A DNA stretch of 64,000 bases from Isoptericola sp. BMS4 (GCF_011634835.1 NZ_SIRP01000001.1:675140-739139); one strand, 5' to 3'. Shown: positions 34,844 through 43,542, counted from the stretch's first letter. Program-made: numbers and translations. Notes: a model not told the origin generated them from the sequence alone.

Positions 34844-34907
34844 CCTGAGAGACCTTCCCCGCACGATCCGCACCCCGGACGGGGTGCACGACCCGAAGGA
34901 GCACCCC

Positions 34908-36275
34908 GTGTCCCACGCTGCCCGCAGCACCCGCCCGTCCGGCCGCCGTCGAGCCGCCGTGGCCCTGACCGCCGTCGCCGCCGTCACGCTCACGGCGTGC
35001 GCCGGCCCGAGCGTCGGCGCCACCTCCGGCGACGACGCGAGCGCCGCCGAGGACGTCGACTGGTCGCAGGTGGAGCCCGCCGACGAGATCACGTTCTGGA
35101 GCAACCACCCCGGCCAGTCGCAGGCCTACGAGGAGCGGATCATCGCCGAGTTCGAGGCGGAGACCGGCATCGCCGTCGACCTCGTGACGGCGGGCGCCAA
35201 CTACGACGAGGTCGCCCAGCGGTTCCAGGCGGCGTCGCAGACGGACGAGGTGCCCGACGTCGTCATCGCCTCGGACGTGTGGTGGTTCCGCTACCACCTC
35301 AACGACCAGATCATGCCCGTCGACGACGTCCTGGAGCACCTGGGCGCCGACGCGGCCGACTACCAGCCCGCGCTGTACGCCGACTACGAGTACGACGACC
35401 AGCACTGGGCGGTGCCGTACGCCCGCTCGACGCCGCTGTTCTACTACAACAAGGACGTCTGGTCCGCGGCCGGCCTGCCCGACCGAGGCCCGAAGACGTG
35501 GGCCGAGCTCGAGAAGTGGGACGCGAAGGTGTCGAAGGAGGTCGGCGACGACGGGTCCACGTTCGGCCTGTCCACCGGCCCGTCGTGGGGCGCCTGGTGG
35601 TTCGAGAACATGATCTGGGGGCAGGGCGGCGCCTATTCCGACGGCTTCGACCTCACGCTCGACACCCCGGAGTCGGTCGCGGGCGGCGAGTTCCTGCACG
35701 ACCTGTTCCACGAGTCCGGCGTCGCGAGCCTGTCGGCGGACGACGTGATGGCCGACTTCTCGGCCGGCGTCATCGCCTCCACCATCGGCTCCACGGGGTC
35801 CCTCACGGGGGCGCTCGACGCCGCGTCGTTCGAGGTCGGCACCGCCTACCTGCCCGACGGGCCCGACGGCGGCGGCACACCGACCGGCGGCACCGGCGTG
35901 GCGATCGCCTCCTCGTCGACGCCGGAGGAGCAGCTCGCGGCGGCCATGTTCGTCGAGTACCTCACGGACACCGAGAACACGGCGGCCTTCTCGCAGCTCA
36001 CCGGCTACATGCCGGTGCGCACCTCCGCCGTGGAGAGCGAGACGATGCAGCAGACGTACGCCGAGACGCCGCAGTTCCGCACCGCCGTCGACCAGCTGGC
36101 CGACAAGGCCCGCGTGCAGGACGATGTGCGGGTGTTCGTCCCGGGTGCCGATGCCCTCCTCAACGAGGCGATCGAGCAGATCGTGATCGAGGGCACCGAC
36201 CCGGCGACGGCGTTCGAGTCGATCGCGCCGCGCATCGAGACGGCGTACACCGAGAACGTGGAGCCCTACCTGTGA
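34908..36275 (+). CDS. ugpB: ABC substrate-binding lipoprotein, UgpB-like
   Basis: 455 residues from GTG 34908, which has GAAGGAG six bases upstream. The lipoprotein signal ends in LTAC, so the protein is tethered outside the membrane. The mature part follows the UgpB/type 1 solute-binding plan: ITFWSNHPGQ near the N-terminus, an AASQTDEVPDVVIASDVWW strand-helix, FYYNKDVWSAAG, and LTGYMPVRTSAVE close to the UgpB TGYxPVT block. It overlaps the phosphodiesterase start by four bases. Confidence 0.82.
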   Translation: MSHAARSTRPSGRRRAAVALTAVAAVTLTACAGPSVGATSGDDASAAEDVDWSQVEPADEITFWSNHPGQSQAYEERIIAEFEAETGIAVDLVTAGANYDEVAQRFQAASQTDEVPDVVIASDVWWFRYHLNDQIMPVDDVLEHLGADAADYQPALYADYEYDDQHWAVPYARSTPLFYYNKDVWSAAGLPDRGPKTWAELEKWDAKVSKEVGDDGSTFGLSTGPSWGAWWFENMIWGQGGAYSDGFDLTLDTPESVAGGEFLHDLFHESGVASLSADDVMADFSAGVIASTIGSTGSLTGALDAASFEVGTAYLPDGPDGGGTPTGGTGVAIASSSTPEEQLAAAMFVEYLTDTENTAAFSQLTGYMPVRTSAVESETMQQTYAETPQFRTAVDQLADKARVQDDVRVFVPGADALLNEAIEQIVIEGTDPATAFESIAPRIETAYTENVEPYL

Positions 36276-37024
36276 GCACCGAGACCCCGCACCGACCGGC
36301 CGTCGTCGCGCACCGCGGCAACAGCGCCGTCGCCCCGCAGAACACCCTCGCGGCGTTCGAGGGCGCCTGGCACGCGGGCGCGGACGTCCTCGAGATCGAC
36401 GTGCGGCTGACCTCCGACCACCAGGTCGTCGTCATCCACGACGACACCGTGGACGCGACGACGAACGGCAGCGGCAAGCTCGCGGACCTGGAGCTGCGGG
36501 AGGTCCGCCTGCTCGACGCGGGATCGTGGTTCGCGCCGGCCTTCGCGGGCCAGCGGGTGCCCACGTTCGCCGAGACGATCGAGCTGCTGCGGGCGCGGCG
36601 GGGCATGGACCTGCTGCTGGAGGTCAAGGGGTCGTGGACCGCGGTCGAGGTGCGGCGGCTGACGGAGCCGCTGCGGGAGGCGGGCCTCGCGGACCGGACC
36701 GTGGTGCAGAGCTTCTGGCCGGACACCGTGGCGGCGCTGCGCACCGCCGACCCGGAGCTGCGTCGCGGCCTGCTCGTCACGCACGCCCGGGACGACGTGC
36801 TCGACCGGTGCGCCGAGCTCGACGTCGTCATGTGCAACCCGCAGGGGACCGTGCTGCGCGACGACCCCGGCCTGGTGGCCCGCCTGCACGACGCCGGGCT
36901 GCGCACCGCCGTCTGGACCCTGAACGAGCCCGAGCACTGGGCGGCGGCCGTCGACCTCGGGGTGGACCAGATCATCACCGACCGCCCCGACCGGCTGGCG
37001 GGCTGGCTCGCCGGCCGCGCCTGA
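36272..37024 (+). CDS. ugpQ: glycerophosphodiester phosphodiesterase
   Basis: 250 residues. The GDPD signature is complete: VAHRGNSAVAPQNTLAAF with catalytic His and Arg, EIDVRLTSDHQVVVIHDDTV with metal-binding Glu and Asp and the second catalytic His, and the closing TLNEPEHWAAAVDLGVDQIITDRP. It hydrolyses glycerophosphodiesters to glycerol-3-phosphate and alcohol. There is no signal peptide, so it works in the cytoplasm on imported diesters. It is coupled to ugpB by a four-base overlap. Confidence 0.92.
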   Translation: MSTETPHRPAVVAHRGNSAVAPQNTLAAFEGAWHAGADVLEIDVRLTSDHQVVVIHDDTVDATTNGSGKLADLELREVRLLDAGSWFAPAFAGQRVPTFAETIELLRARRGMDLLLEVKGSWTAVEVRRLTEPLREAGLADRTVVQSFWPDTVAALRTADPELRRGLLVTHARDDVLDRCAELDVVMCNPQGTVLRDDPGLVARLHDAGLRTAVWTLNEPEHWAAAVDLGVDQIITDRPDRLAGWLAGRA

Positions 37025-37049
37025 CCGCTCCCGGCGGCCGACCCGGCGT

Positions 37050-37085
37050 GAGTCCGCCCGCCCACGGGCGCGGGCGGGCGGACTC
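37050..37085. terminator. bidirectional hairpin between ugpQ and csbD
   Basis: A 14-bp perfect stem (GAGTCCGCCCGCCC and its complement) encloses the eight-base loop ACGGGCGC, between two convergent genes. There is no U tract, as is common in high-GC actinobacteria. Confidence 0.75.
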
Positions 37086-37097
37086 GCACCGCGAGGC

Positions 37098-37271
37098 CTA
37101 CTTCTTGAAGGCGTCCTTGACGTTCTCGCCGGCCTTCTTCAGCGAGGCCTTCGCCTGGTCGGTGCGGCCCTCGGCCTCGAGGTTCTCATCGTCCGTGGCC
37201 CGCCCGGTGGCCTCCTTGGCCTTGCCGACGGCGTCCTCCGCGGCGTTCTCGGCCTTGTCACCGATACCCAT
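37098..37271 (-). CDS. CsbD-family stress protein
   Basis: 57 residues, easily missed because of its size. It reads MGIGDKAENAAEDAVGK, then AKEATG, a DENLEAEGRTDQAKASL block and NVKDAFKK. This is the Lys/Ala/Glu-rich, disordered-to-helical pattern of CsbD proteins, which rise under general stress. The AAGGAG eight bases before the ATG supports it. It is a single gene with a hairpin terminator downstream. Its role in the cell is unknown for the family. Confidence 0.88.
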   Translation of the reverse strand: MGIGDKAENAAEDAVGKAKEATGRATDDENLEAEGRTDQAKASLKKAGENVKDAFKK

Positions 37272-37341
37272 CGGCTTCTCCTTCCGTGCGACTCGTCCCC
37301 TACCCCACCACCGGCGCCCCCGGTTCGCACGCGCGCGGCGA

Positions 37342-37752
37342 TCAGCCCCGGTCGGGAGCCCCGCCCACGTCGCCGTCCACGTAGTACCAGCGCCCGCCGG
37401 AGCGGACGAACCGGCTCACCTCGTGCAGCCGGCCGCGGTCGCCCGTCGTCGCCCACCGGTAGCGGGCGACGAACTCCACCTCGCCGGCGTCGTCGAACGG
37501 GCCGCCGGCGCGGGTCGTGAGGATGTCGAGCCGCTGCCACCGCATGTCCGGGTCGAGGTGCAGCTCCGGCGGCCGGGTGGTCGGGTGCCACGTCGCGCGC
37601 AGGTAGTCGGCGTCGCGCAGGGCGTAGGCGCTGTAGCGGGAGCGCATCAGCGCCTCCGCCGTCGGCGCCGGGCGTTCGCCGCGGTGCAGCGGGCCGCAGC
37701 ACGCGCCGTAGATGTCGCCTGACGGGCAGGGGCAGCGGTCGGTGTCCTCCAC
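37342..37752 (-). CDS. YchJ-family protein with SEC-C motif
   Basis: 136 residues. The N-terminal SEC-C zinc motif is CPCPSGDIYGACCGPLHRG. The body matches the YchJ/UPF0225 family, an NTF2-like fold (ALMRSRYSAYALRDADYLR; WQRLDIL; FVARYRW). The family may bind zinc and has no settled function. It sits alone between csbD and the MFS gene. Confidence 0.88.
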   Translation of the reverse strand: MEDTDRCPCPSGDIYGACCGPLHRGERPAPTAEALMRSRYSAYALRDADYLRATWHPTTRPPELHLDPDMRWQRLDILTTRAGGPFDDAGEVEFVARYRWATTGDRGRLHEVSRFVRSGGRWYYVDGDVGGAPDRG

Positions 37753-37843
37753 GCGGACATTCTCCCGCGGGCGCGGGCGGCCGGCCTCGCGGTGCGGCCC
37801 GCCCGACGGCGTGGGGCGACGGCGCGGCCGGCGGGTCGTCGGG

Positions 37844-38971
37844 TCAGCGCGAGCCGGCCAGGGGCGGGCTGAAGCGCTCCTCCGCCAGCGCGACCAGCAG
37901 CGCCAGCATCGCGACGGCGGCGCTCGCGAGCGGCACCGCGTGGACGCCGACGACGGCGACCAGCGCGGCCCCGAGGCCCGAGCCGGCGGCGATCCCCACG
38001 TTGAACACGGACGACGAGATCGCCTGGGCCATGTTCGTGGAGCGTGGTGCCACGAGCATCGTCCGGTGGGTCAGGGCCGGCGGGACACCGGAGAAGGAGA
38101 AGCCGAACACCGCGAGGGCGGCCACCGCCGGCACCGGGTGCTCCCCGAAGGCCCACAGCGCGCCGGCGGCGGCCGTCATCAGCCCGAGGGCGACGAGGAG
38201 CACCGCCACCGGGTGGGCGTCGATGAACCGCCCGATCGTGAACGCGCCGAGCACCCCGGCGGCCCCCTGGAGGAGAAGCAGGCGCGGGACGTCCGCCTGG
38301 GTGAGCCCGGTGATGTCGATGGCGTACTGGGTGACGAAGGTGATGATGCCGAAGGCGCTCGTCAGGACCAGGGCGGTCGTGACGAGCAGGAACCCGAACC
38401 GGCGCGCGCTGGGGTGCGGCGCCCGGCTGGCGCCGCCGGCAGACGGCGCGATCGTGGGGAACAGCGTGAGGACGACGACGGTCACGAGCAGCGAGAGGGC
38501 CGCCACCGCGACGAACGTCCACCGCCACGACGTGTGCTCGGCGAGCCAGGTGCCGACGGGCACGCCGAGCACGGGGGCGAGCGAGTTGCCGATGGCGAGC
38601 CGGGACATCACCTTGCCGCGCACCGCGGGCCGGAACAGTCCGATCGTGGCGGGAACCACGGCGACCCAGAACAGTGCCTGGGCGACGGCGGTGACCAGCC
38701 GCGCGGCCATGAGCTGCTCGTAGGTCGGCGCCAGCGCGGCCCACAGGGTGGCCACGGCGGCGAGGCCCGCGCACCCGGACAGCACCCAGCGCCGCGCGAT
38801 GCCCCGCGTCCAGTGCGCGAGCGGCACCGACGTCGCCAGCACGACCACCGCGTACCCGGTGACGAGCAGTCCGATCTGCGACGTGGAGCGGCCGAGGTCG
38901 GGGGCCATGAGCGTCAGCAGCCCGGACGGCAGCGACTCGACGGTGACGAACAGGAACGTGGACAGCGCCAT
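37844..38971 (-). CDS. MFS transporter, 12 TM; 5' end probably frameshifted
   Basis: 375 residues from ATG 38971. It has the DHA1-type drug-efflux layout with helix 1 around FLFVTVESLPSGLL and the loop LAHWTRGIARRW. The natural start is probably ATG 39065 (MTETSPRSAVPPP), which is out of frame with the rest by one base at a run of seven G at 39026-39032. With six, the protein would read on as GGIAPPVDERRATVILVAMAL. A TAGAAT -10 and a GAATCGATTC palindrome precede that upstream ATG. It could be a true frameshift, slippage or an assembly error. Confidence 0.8.
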   Translation of the reverse strand: MALSTFLFVTVESLPSGLLTLMAPDLGRSTSQIGLLVTGYAVVVLATSVPLAHWTRGIARRWVLSGCAGLAAVATLWAALAPTYEQLMAARLVTAVAQALFWVAVVPATIGLFRPAVRGKVMSRLAIGNSLAPVLGVPVGTWLAEHTSWRWTFVAVAALSLLVTVVVLTLFPTIAPSAGGASRAPHPSARRFGFLLVTTALVLTSAFGIITFVTQYAIDITGLTQADVPRLLLLQGAAGVLGAFTIGRFIDAHPVAVLLVALGLMTAAAGALWAFGEHPVPAVAALAVFGFSFSGVPPALTHRTMLVAPRSTNMAQAISSSVFNVGIAAGSGLGAALVAVVGVHAVPLASAAVAMLALLVALAEERFSPPLAGSR

Positions 38972-39025
38972 CGCGACGAGGATGACGGTGGCGCGGCGTT
39001 CGTCGACGGGAGGCGCGATGCCGCC

Positions 39026-39032
39026 GGGGGGG
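39026..39032. other. G7 homopolymer at the frame break of the MFS gene
   Basis: Seven G on the plus strand (seven C in the gene) separate the frame beginning at ATG 39065 from the frame of the transporter. Losing one base joins them. Confidence 0.7.
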
Positions 39033-39100
39033 CGGCACGGCGCTGCGGGGTGAGGTCTCGGTCATGGTGATCGAATCGATTCTACGATCCTGCCCGGCGC

Positions 39101-39150
39101 GAGCTGTCAGACTCTCCGCCAGGTTTCCACCGCGCTGGGTCTGACAGCTC
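39101..39150. repeat. 50-bp palindromic element, copy 1
   Basis: Perfect 12-bp ends: GAGCTGTCAGAC and GTCTGACAGCTC, around 26 bases. It is one of four copies of identical length in the window and lies in the divergent gap between the MFS gene and the coiled-coil gene. Confidence 0.8.
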
Positions 39151-39162
39151 CGCGGCGACGTC

Positions 39163-39212
39163 GAGCTGTCAGACCGTGCGAGGTGCATACCACGCGCTGG
39201 TCCTGACAACTC
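39163..39212. repeat. 50-bp palindromic element, copy 2
   Basis: Starts GAGCTGTCAGAC and ends TCCTGACAACTC, with a central GCATACC shared with copy 3. It is in tandem with copy 1, 62 bp start to start, and ends 16 bases before the GTG at 39229. Confidence 0.8.
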
Positions 39213-39228
39213 GTGGGATCCTCGGAGC

Positions 39229-40179
39229 GTGCCGACGCTCGCCGAGGTCGCCGCCGACCTGTACGCCCGGCTCCCGGGCGAGATGATCGCCGCCCGCGAC
39301 GCCCGCGCGCGGGAGCTGCGCGCGGCGGGCGACGAGGGGCTGGCCGCGCAGGTCACGAGGCTGCGCAAGCCGTCGACGGCGGCATGGGCCGTCAACCACC
39401 TCGCACACACCGACCCGGGGCAGCTCGACGAGGTGGTCCACCTCGGCGGCGTGCTCCGCGAGTCGCAGGCCGGGCTCGACGGCGGGCGGCTGCGCGAGCT
39501 GGCCCGCGAGCGCCGCCGGCTCACCGCGGCCGTCGCGGCTCGCGCCCGCGACCTGGCGGCCGAGGCGGGCGTCCCTGTCTCGGAGTCCGTCGCCGCGCAG
39601 GTCGAGGCCACGCTCACCGCCGCCATGATCGACGACGACGCCGGGCGCGCGGTCCGCAGCGGTCTGCTGGTCGGCCCCCTGGAGGCCACCGGGCTCGGCG
39701 GTGCCGACGTCGCGTCCGCCGTCGCCGTCCCGGACGCGCTCGGCCTCGCGCCGCCCGGCGAGGACGGGCACGCGCGGCACCTCCGCGCCGTGCCCGACCT
39801 GCCGGCGTCGTCCCGGGAGGCGAAGGGCGCCGCGCCGTCGGGGGCGGCGAGACGCCGGGACGCGGCGCGGGCGGAGGCCGAGGAGGCCCGGGCCCGGGCG
39901 CGCCAGGACCTCGCGGACGCGGAGGACGACGTCGCCGCCGCGCGCGACGCCGGGAGCGCGGCGGCCGCCGAGGTGGGGCGCGTGGAGGCGGTCGCCGGCC
40001 GTGTGGACGCCGAGCGGCAGGCCCTGCACCGCCGGCTCGCTGAGCTGGACGACCAGGCCGCGGCCGTGGACGCGGAGCTGCGTGGCGCCGTCGTCGCCCG
40101 GCAGCGGGCCGAGCGCACTCTCGCCGACGCCACCCGTCGCCGGGACGAGGCCGCCGCCCGGCTGCGCGACCTCGGCTGA
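39229..40179 (+). CDS. actinobacterial coiled-coil protein of unknown function
   Basis: 316 residues. The N-terminal part contains RKPSTAAWAVNHLAH, a block I recognise from many actinobacterial proteins of unknown role. The C-terminal 120 residues are a long Ala/Arg/Glu-rich coiled coil (RAEAEEARARARQDLADAED). No signal peptide or catalytic motif is seen. The start GTG has no clear ribosome site and is close behind the tandem palindromic elements. Confidence 0.7.
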   Translation: MPTLAEVAADLYARLPGEMIAARDARARELRAAGDEGLAAQVTRLRKPSTAAWAVNHLAHTDPGQLDEVVHLGGVLRESQAGLDGGRLRELARERRRLTAAVAARARDLAAEAGVPVSESVAAQVEATLTAAMIDDDAGRAVRSGLLVGPLEATGLGGADVASAVAVPDALGLAPPGEDGHARHLRAVPDLPASSREAKGAAPSGAARRRDAARAEAEEARARARQDLADAEDDVAAARDAGSAAAAEVGRVEAVAGRVDAERQALHRRLAELDDQAAAVDAELRGAVVARQRAERTLADATRRRDEAAARLRDLG

Positions 40180-40326
40180 CCGCTCCCGCCGACGCGGACG
40201 GGGCTGCCGCCTCGGCCGGAAGGACGACCCGGATCTCCGTCGTGCGACGGATCCGCCCGGCCCCGTGACCTGCGACGGTGGGCACACCGACGGCAGCCAC
40301 CGCACCGAAGACTGCGAGGAGACACC

Positions 40327-41649
40327 ATGCGCCGACGCGTGCGCACCACCCTGACCCTCACGACCGCGGCCGCCCTGGCGCTGCCGCTTGCCCTCGCCGC
40401 CGCGCCCGCGGGCGCCGACGAGCCGGCACCGCCCGCGGTGCCGCTGCCGGCGCTGGACGAGGACACGTCCGCCGTCTCCCGGGCCGTCGTGGAGGCGGCC
40501 GAGGAGGCGCGGAAGCAGGCGAGCGCCCGCACCTTCGGCGCCCCGAGCGAGACGTCCGCGAAGGGCGTGCACGAGGTGAAGGAGGGGCTGGAGCAGGGGC
40601 TCGACGACACCGTGGCGGGCGTCCCGGTCGGGATCGTGGCCCGCGTCGACGCGCCGGGGCTGCGGTGGAGCGGCGCGGCCGGGACGCGCGCGCTCGACGG
40701 GCGCGGGCCGGCCCTCCCGTGGGACCGCTTCCGCGTCGCGAGCAACACCAAGTCGATGGTGGCCACCCTCGTCATGCAGGAGGTCGAGCGCGGCACCTGG
40801 TCCCTCGACACCCTCGTGGTGGACGCTCTGCCCGCCGCCGCCGACGTCATCCCCGACCGGTACGAGGACCAGGTGACGCTGGAGCACCTGCTCACGCACC
40901 GCTCCGGGCTGCCCGACCACCTGGGCGTGCTCACGGCGTCGCGCATGGACGACCCGACGGACCTCGACGAGTTCTTCGAGGTGCTCGGCGAGAAGTACAC
41001 GACGGCGGACCACCTGGCCGCGATGGCGGCGCAGGACTGGCTGTTCGCGCCGGACACGGACGTCTCGTACTCGAACGCCGGGTACGTGCTGCTGGGGCTC
41101 GCGCTCGAGGAGGCGACCGGCCGGAGCCTGGAGCGGCTGCTGGAGACGCGGGTCTTCCGGCCCGCCGGGATGTGGCGCTCCGACTACCCGGACGACCCGC
41201 GCGTGCGCGGCCGGTCCCTCGAGGGCGCCGCCTTCACGGGTGACCAGGGCGCCGGCTGGTACCCCCTCGGACACTTCGACCCGAGCCAGTTCGGTGCGGC
41301 GGGCGCCGTGACCAGCACGACCGGCGACCTGCAGCGGTTCTCCGAGGCACTGCTCACCGGTGACCTGCTCGCGCCGGAGACGGTGGCGGACGTCGTCACC
41401 CCGCGGACCGTCGACGACGACGTCCTGCCGGACTACGGCCTGGGCGTCTACCGGCTCCCCGACCCCTGCCACGAGGGGGAGTGGCTCTACGGGCACGACG
41501 GCGCCTCCTACGGCACGCTCAGCATCAACCTCGCGTCGCCCGACGGCGAGCGACAGGTCACCGTCGCCCTCACCGGCCGCTCCCTGGTGGACCCCGCGCA
41601 GTCCGACATGTCCGCCGCCCTGGTGCCGGCCCTGCTCGCGACCTGCTGA
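40327..41649 (+). CDS. secreted serine hydrolase, beta-lactamase/DD-peptidase family
   Basis: 440 residues with a signal peptide cut near AGA30. The class C/DD-peptidase active site is complete: S139-N-T-K142, Y248-S-N250 and an HDG triad near residue 390. It is exported and could act on peptidoglycan peptides, D-amino peptides or esters; family members vary too much to choose. GGAG lies five bases before the ATG. A strong terminator follows. Confidence 0.88.
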   Translation: MRRRVRTTLTLTTAAALALPLALAAAPAGADEPAPPAVPLPALDEDTSAVSRAVVEAAEEARKQASARTFGAPSETSAKGVHEVKEGLEQGLDDTVAGVPVGIVARVDAPGLRWSGAAGTRALDGRGPALPWDRFRVASNTKSMVATLVMQEVERGTWSLDTLVVDALPAAADVIPDRYEDQVTLEHLLTHRSGLPDHLGVLTASRMDDPTDLDEFFEVLGEKYTTADHLAAMAAQDWLFAPDTDVSYSNAGYVLLGLALEEATGRSLERLLETRVFRPAGMWRSDYPDDPRVRGRSLEGAAFTGDQGAGWYPLGHFDPSQFGAAGAVTSTTGDLQRFSEALLTGDLLAPETVADVVTPRTVDDDVLPDYGLGVYRLPDPCHEGEWLYGHDGASYGTLSINLASPDGERQVTVALTGRSLVDPAQSDMSAALVPALLATC

Positions 41650-41664
41650 CCTCCTGACGTCGTG

Positions 41665-41696
41665 CCGGGCCGGGCGTCCCACGGCGCCCGGCCCGG
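41665..41696 (+). terminator. hairpin terminator of the serine hydrolase gene
   Basis: A perfect 12-bp stem (CCGGGCCGGGCG) with the eight-base loop TCCCACGG starts 16 bases past the stop. Confidence 0.75.
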
Positions 41697-41804
41697 TGTG
41701 CGCGACGCCCCCCGGGGGCGACGCCGTCCACAGGGCCGGGCGGCGCAGCACGCCCGCCCGCTACAGTGCTGCGGACGGTCGAACCGAACCCTGTGGAGGA
41801 GCGC

Positions 41805-42410
41805 ATGCGCCGCGCCGTGGCGACCTGGGCCGGGCTGCTGAGCAGCACCGTCCTGCTGACCGGAGCGCTCGCCGGGTGCACCGGCGACGAGCCCGACGAC
41901 CCGGCGACGACGACGTCCGGGGCGGACACCGAGACCTCCGCGTCCCCGTCGCCCACCGCCGAGCCCTCCCCGGACGTCACGAAGCCCGAGCGGCCGGCGG
42001 CGATGGACGAGCACGACGCCGACGGCGCCGCTGCCGCAGCGGTGTACTTCATGGAGCTCTACCCCTACATCATGAAGACCGGCGACACGGCCGAGTTCGA
42101 GAAGATGTCGCACAAGTCTTGTGGGTACTGCGACGAAGCGCTGGAACAGGCCGGTCAGATCGCCGAACGCGGTGACAAGTACATCGGCGGGGACATCACC
42201 GCGAACGTGGTCAAGACCTACCGGCAGGATGCTGCTACCGGGATCCTGCCGCTCGATGTGGAAGTGGCGGAGAAGGCGTCGAGTATCGAAGACTCGGAGG
42301 GAAACGTGCTCTTCGAGTCAGAGGCCGCGACGAGCCTCGACCGTGTCGAGATCGCATGGAGTGACGACGGCAAATGGGTCGTCCTCGGAGTACCCGACAC
42401 ACAGGAGTGA
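41805..42410 (+). CDS. DUF6318-type lipoprotein
   Basis: 201 residues. The lipobox is LAGC at the end of a typical signal. A Thr/Ser/Pro-rich linker (about residues 28-60) leads to the domain AAAVYFMELYPYIMKTGD...CGYCDEALEQ, the DUF6318 pattern with its paired Cys. GGAGG lies five bases before the ATG. Base composition drops after about 42115, so the second half of the gene looks less native than the first. It pairs with the secreted PKD-like protein six bases downstream. Confidence 0.8.
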   Translation: MRRAVATWAGLLSSTVLLTGALAGCTGDEPDDPATTTSGADTETSASPSPTAEPSPDVTKPERPAAMDEHDADGAAAAAVYFMELYPYIMKTGDTAEFEKMSHKSCGYCDEALEQAGQIAERGDKYIGGDITANVVKTYRQDAATGILPLDVEVAEKASSIEDSEGNVLFESEAATSLDRVEIAWSDDGKWVVLGVPDTQE

Positions 42411-42416
42411 AGAAGC

Positions 42417-43346
42417 GTGAAGTCCGTGCACTCCATCTTGGCCGCCGCCCTCGTCATCCCGGCGTTGACGGCGGGATCGTCAGGAGGGCCGCCGTCCGAT
42501 GCGCCTGACTACAGCTCTCGCGTCGACAACAAGAATGCCGACACGATCCTGATCGACGCTAAGGATGAGAGCGCCTCTCGCGCAGACGAGAACTCGTCCG
42601 GCGGGTCGGGGACTCCTGTCGAACAGGCGGTTGACCGCGACACGATGCCGTTTCGCGCCACAGACGCGAGGTGCGAGGCGGTCGACGGGCTCAGCACGGT
42701 GATGCAGGCAGTGCTCGACGCGTGCGAGGAGCTGGCGGGTCTGGACTGCGAGGAGGGCGCGACGCCGGTCGGGTCCGCGTTCGAGTACACCGCGGTCCCC
42801 TCCAGCACCCGCCCCGAGGACGTGCCCGACCCCCGCCAGACCGACGAGGCGTTCTGCGCCGTCACCCAGGCAGACCTCGCCGCGGCCGCCCGCAAGGCGT
42901 TCGAGTCCATGACCATCGAACCCTCCCCGGTGCACGTGCAACCCGAGTCCGAGTGGACCGTCATCAACATCCACAACCCCGTGCACACCACCGACACCCC
43001 CCAGACCCGCGACGTCACCCTGCTGGGCGTGGACGTGCAGGTCCGCGCCGTGCCGGCCGAGTTCTCCTGGACGTTCGGCGACGACACCGGCGCCCTGGTC
43101 ACCACCGACCCCGGACGGGCCTGGACCCGCGCCGACGGCGACCCCGACCCCACCTGGATCGGGCACACCTACACCCGCCCCGGCACCTACGCCATCAGCC
43201 TGACCACCACCTGGCACGGCCAGTTCCGCCTCACCGGCGCCCCCACCTGGACCGACATCCCCGGCCAGGCCACCACCACGTCGACCGGCCCCACCTGGCA
43301 GGCCCTGGAGATGCGCTCCGTCCTGGTCGACGACCCCACCGGCTGA
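42417..43346 (+). CDS. secreted protein with PKD-like domain
   Basis: 309 residues from GTG 42417. A signal-like N-terminus (SILAAALVIPALTAG) is followed by a low-complexity charged stretch and three Cys-containing segments. A PKD-type beta-sandwich follows (FSWTFGDDTG; HTYTRPGTYAISL). Such genes commonly follow DUF6318 lipoprotein genes in Micrococcales and probably form a surface pair. The first ~300 bases are clearly less GC-rich than the remainder, which is strongly biased to C in third positions. Confidence 0.75.
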   Translation: MKSVHSILAAALVIPALTAGSSGGPPSDAPDYSSRVDNKNADTILIDAKDESASRADENSSGGSGTPVEQAVDRDTMPFRATDARCEAVDGLSTVMQAVLDACEELAGLDCEEGATPVGSAFEYTAVPSSTRPEDVPDPRQTDEAFCAVTQADLAAAARKAFESMTIEPSPVHVQPESEWTVINIHNPVHTTDTPQTRDVTLLGVDVQVRAVPAEFSWTFGDDTGALVTTDPGRAWTRADGDPDPTWIGHTYTRPGTYAISLTTTWHGQFRLTGAPTWTDIPGQATTTSTGPTWQALEMRSVLVDDPTG

Positions 43347-43356
43347 CCGTCGCCAC

Positions 43357-43406
43357 GACCTGTCGGGGTGTCGTGGCCGCATACCGGCACCAGAGCCTGA
43401 CAACTC
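43357..43406. repeat. 50-bp palindromic element, copy 3
   Basis: Starts GACCTGTCGGGG, contains GCATACC and ends GCCTGACAACTC; the left arm is the most diverged. It begins 11 bases after the PKD gene stop and overlaps the final codon of the sod remnant read on the other strand. Confidence 0.7.
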
Positions 43407-43542
43407 ATGCAGGGGCGGGTTCAAGCGGTCGTCGCAACACCTGATCTAGCGAGGGGTGTTGCGATGGGTGACGGTTGCCGCTGATGTGCGGCTCGAGGGC
43501 GCTGTAGTCGTAGGGCAGGTCGGGCAGCGTGTAGACGGACAT
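43405..43542 (-). pseudogene. sodA: truncated superoxide dismutase gene (first 22 codons)
   Basis: The frame begins MSVYTLPDLPYDYSALEPH and continues ISG. This is the N-terminus of Fe/Mn superoxide dismutase; the known proteins go on with the metal-binding His segment. Here homology stops at 43477 and unrelated codons follow to a TGA at 43405. The promoter survives: TTGACC at 43580-43575 and TAAGGT at 43555-43550 on the minus strand. The break coincides with foreign-looking sequence carrying a short inverted repeat. A working copy must exist elsewhere if the cell needs it. Confidence 0.75.
43434..43462. repeat. short inverted repeat in the sequence replacing sodA, possible IS scar
   Basis: GCAACACC and GGTGTTGC flank 13 bases (TGATCTAGCGAGG), in the block between the sod break and the 50-bp element. 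It resembles the end region of an insertion sequence, but there is no transposase or matching far end. Confidence 0.35.

Noticed and set aside
43434-43462. Rho-independent terminator of the PKD gene
   Set aside because: An 8-bp stem with a 13-base loop nearly 90 bases past the stop is weak; an insertion-sequence scar fits the sod break better.
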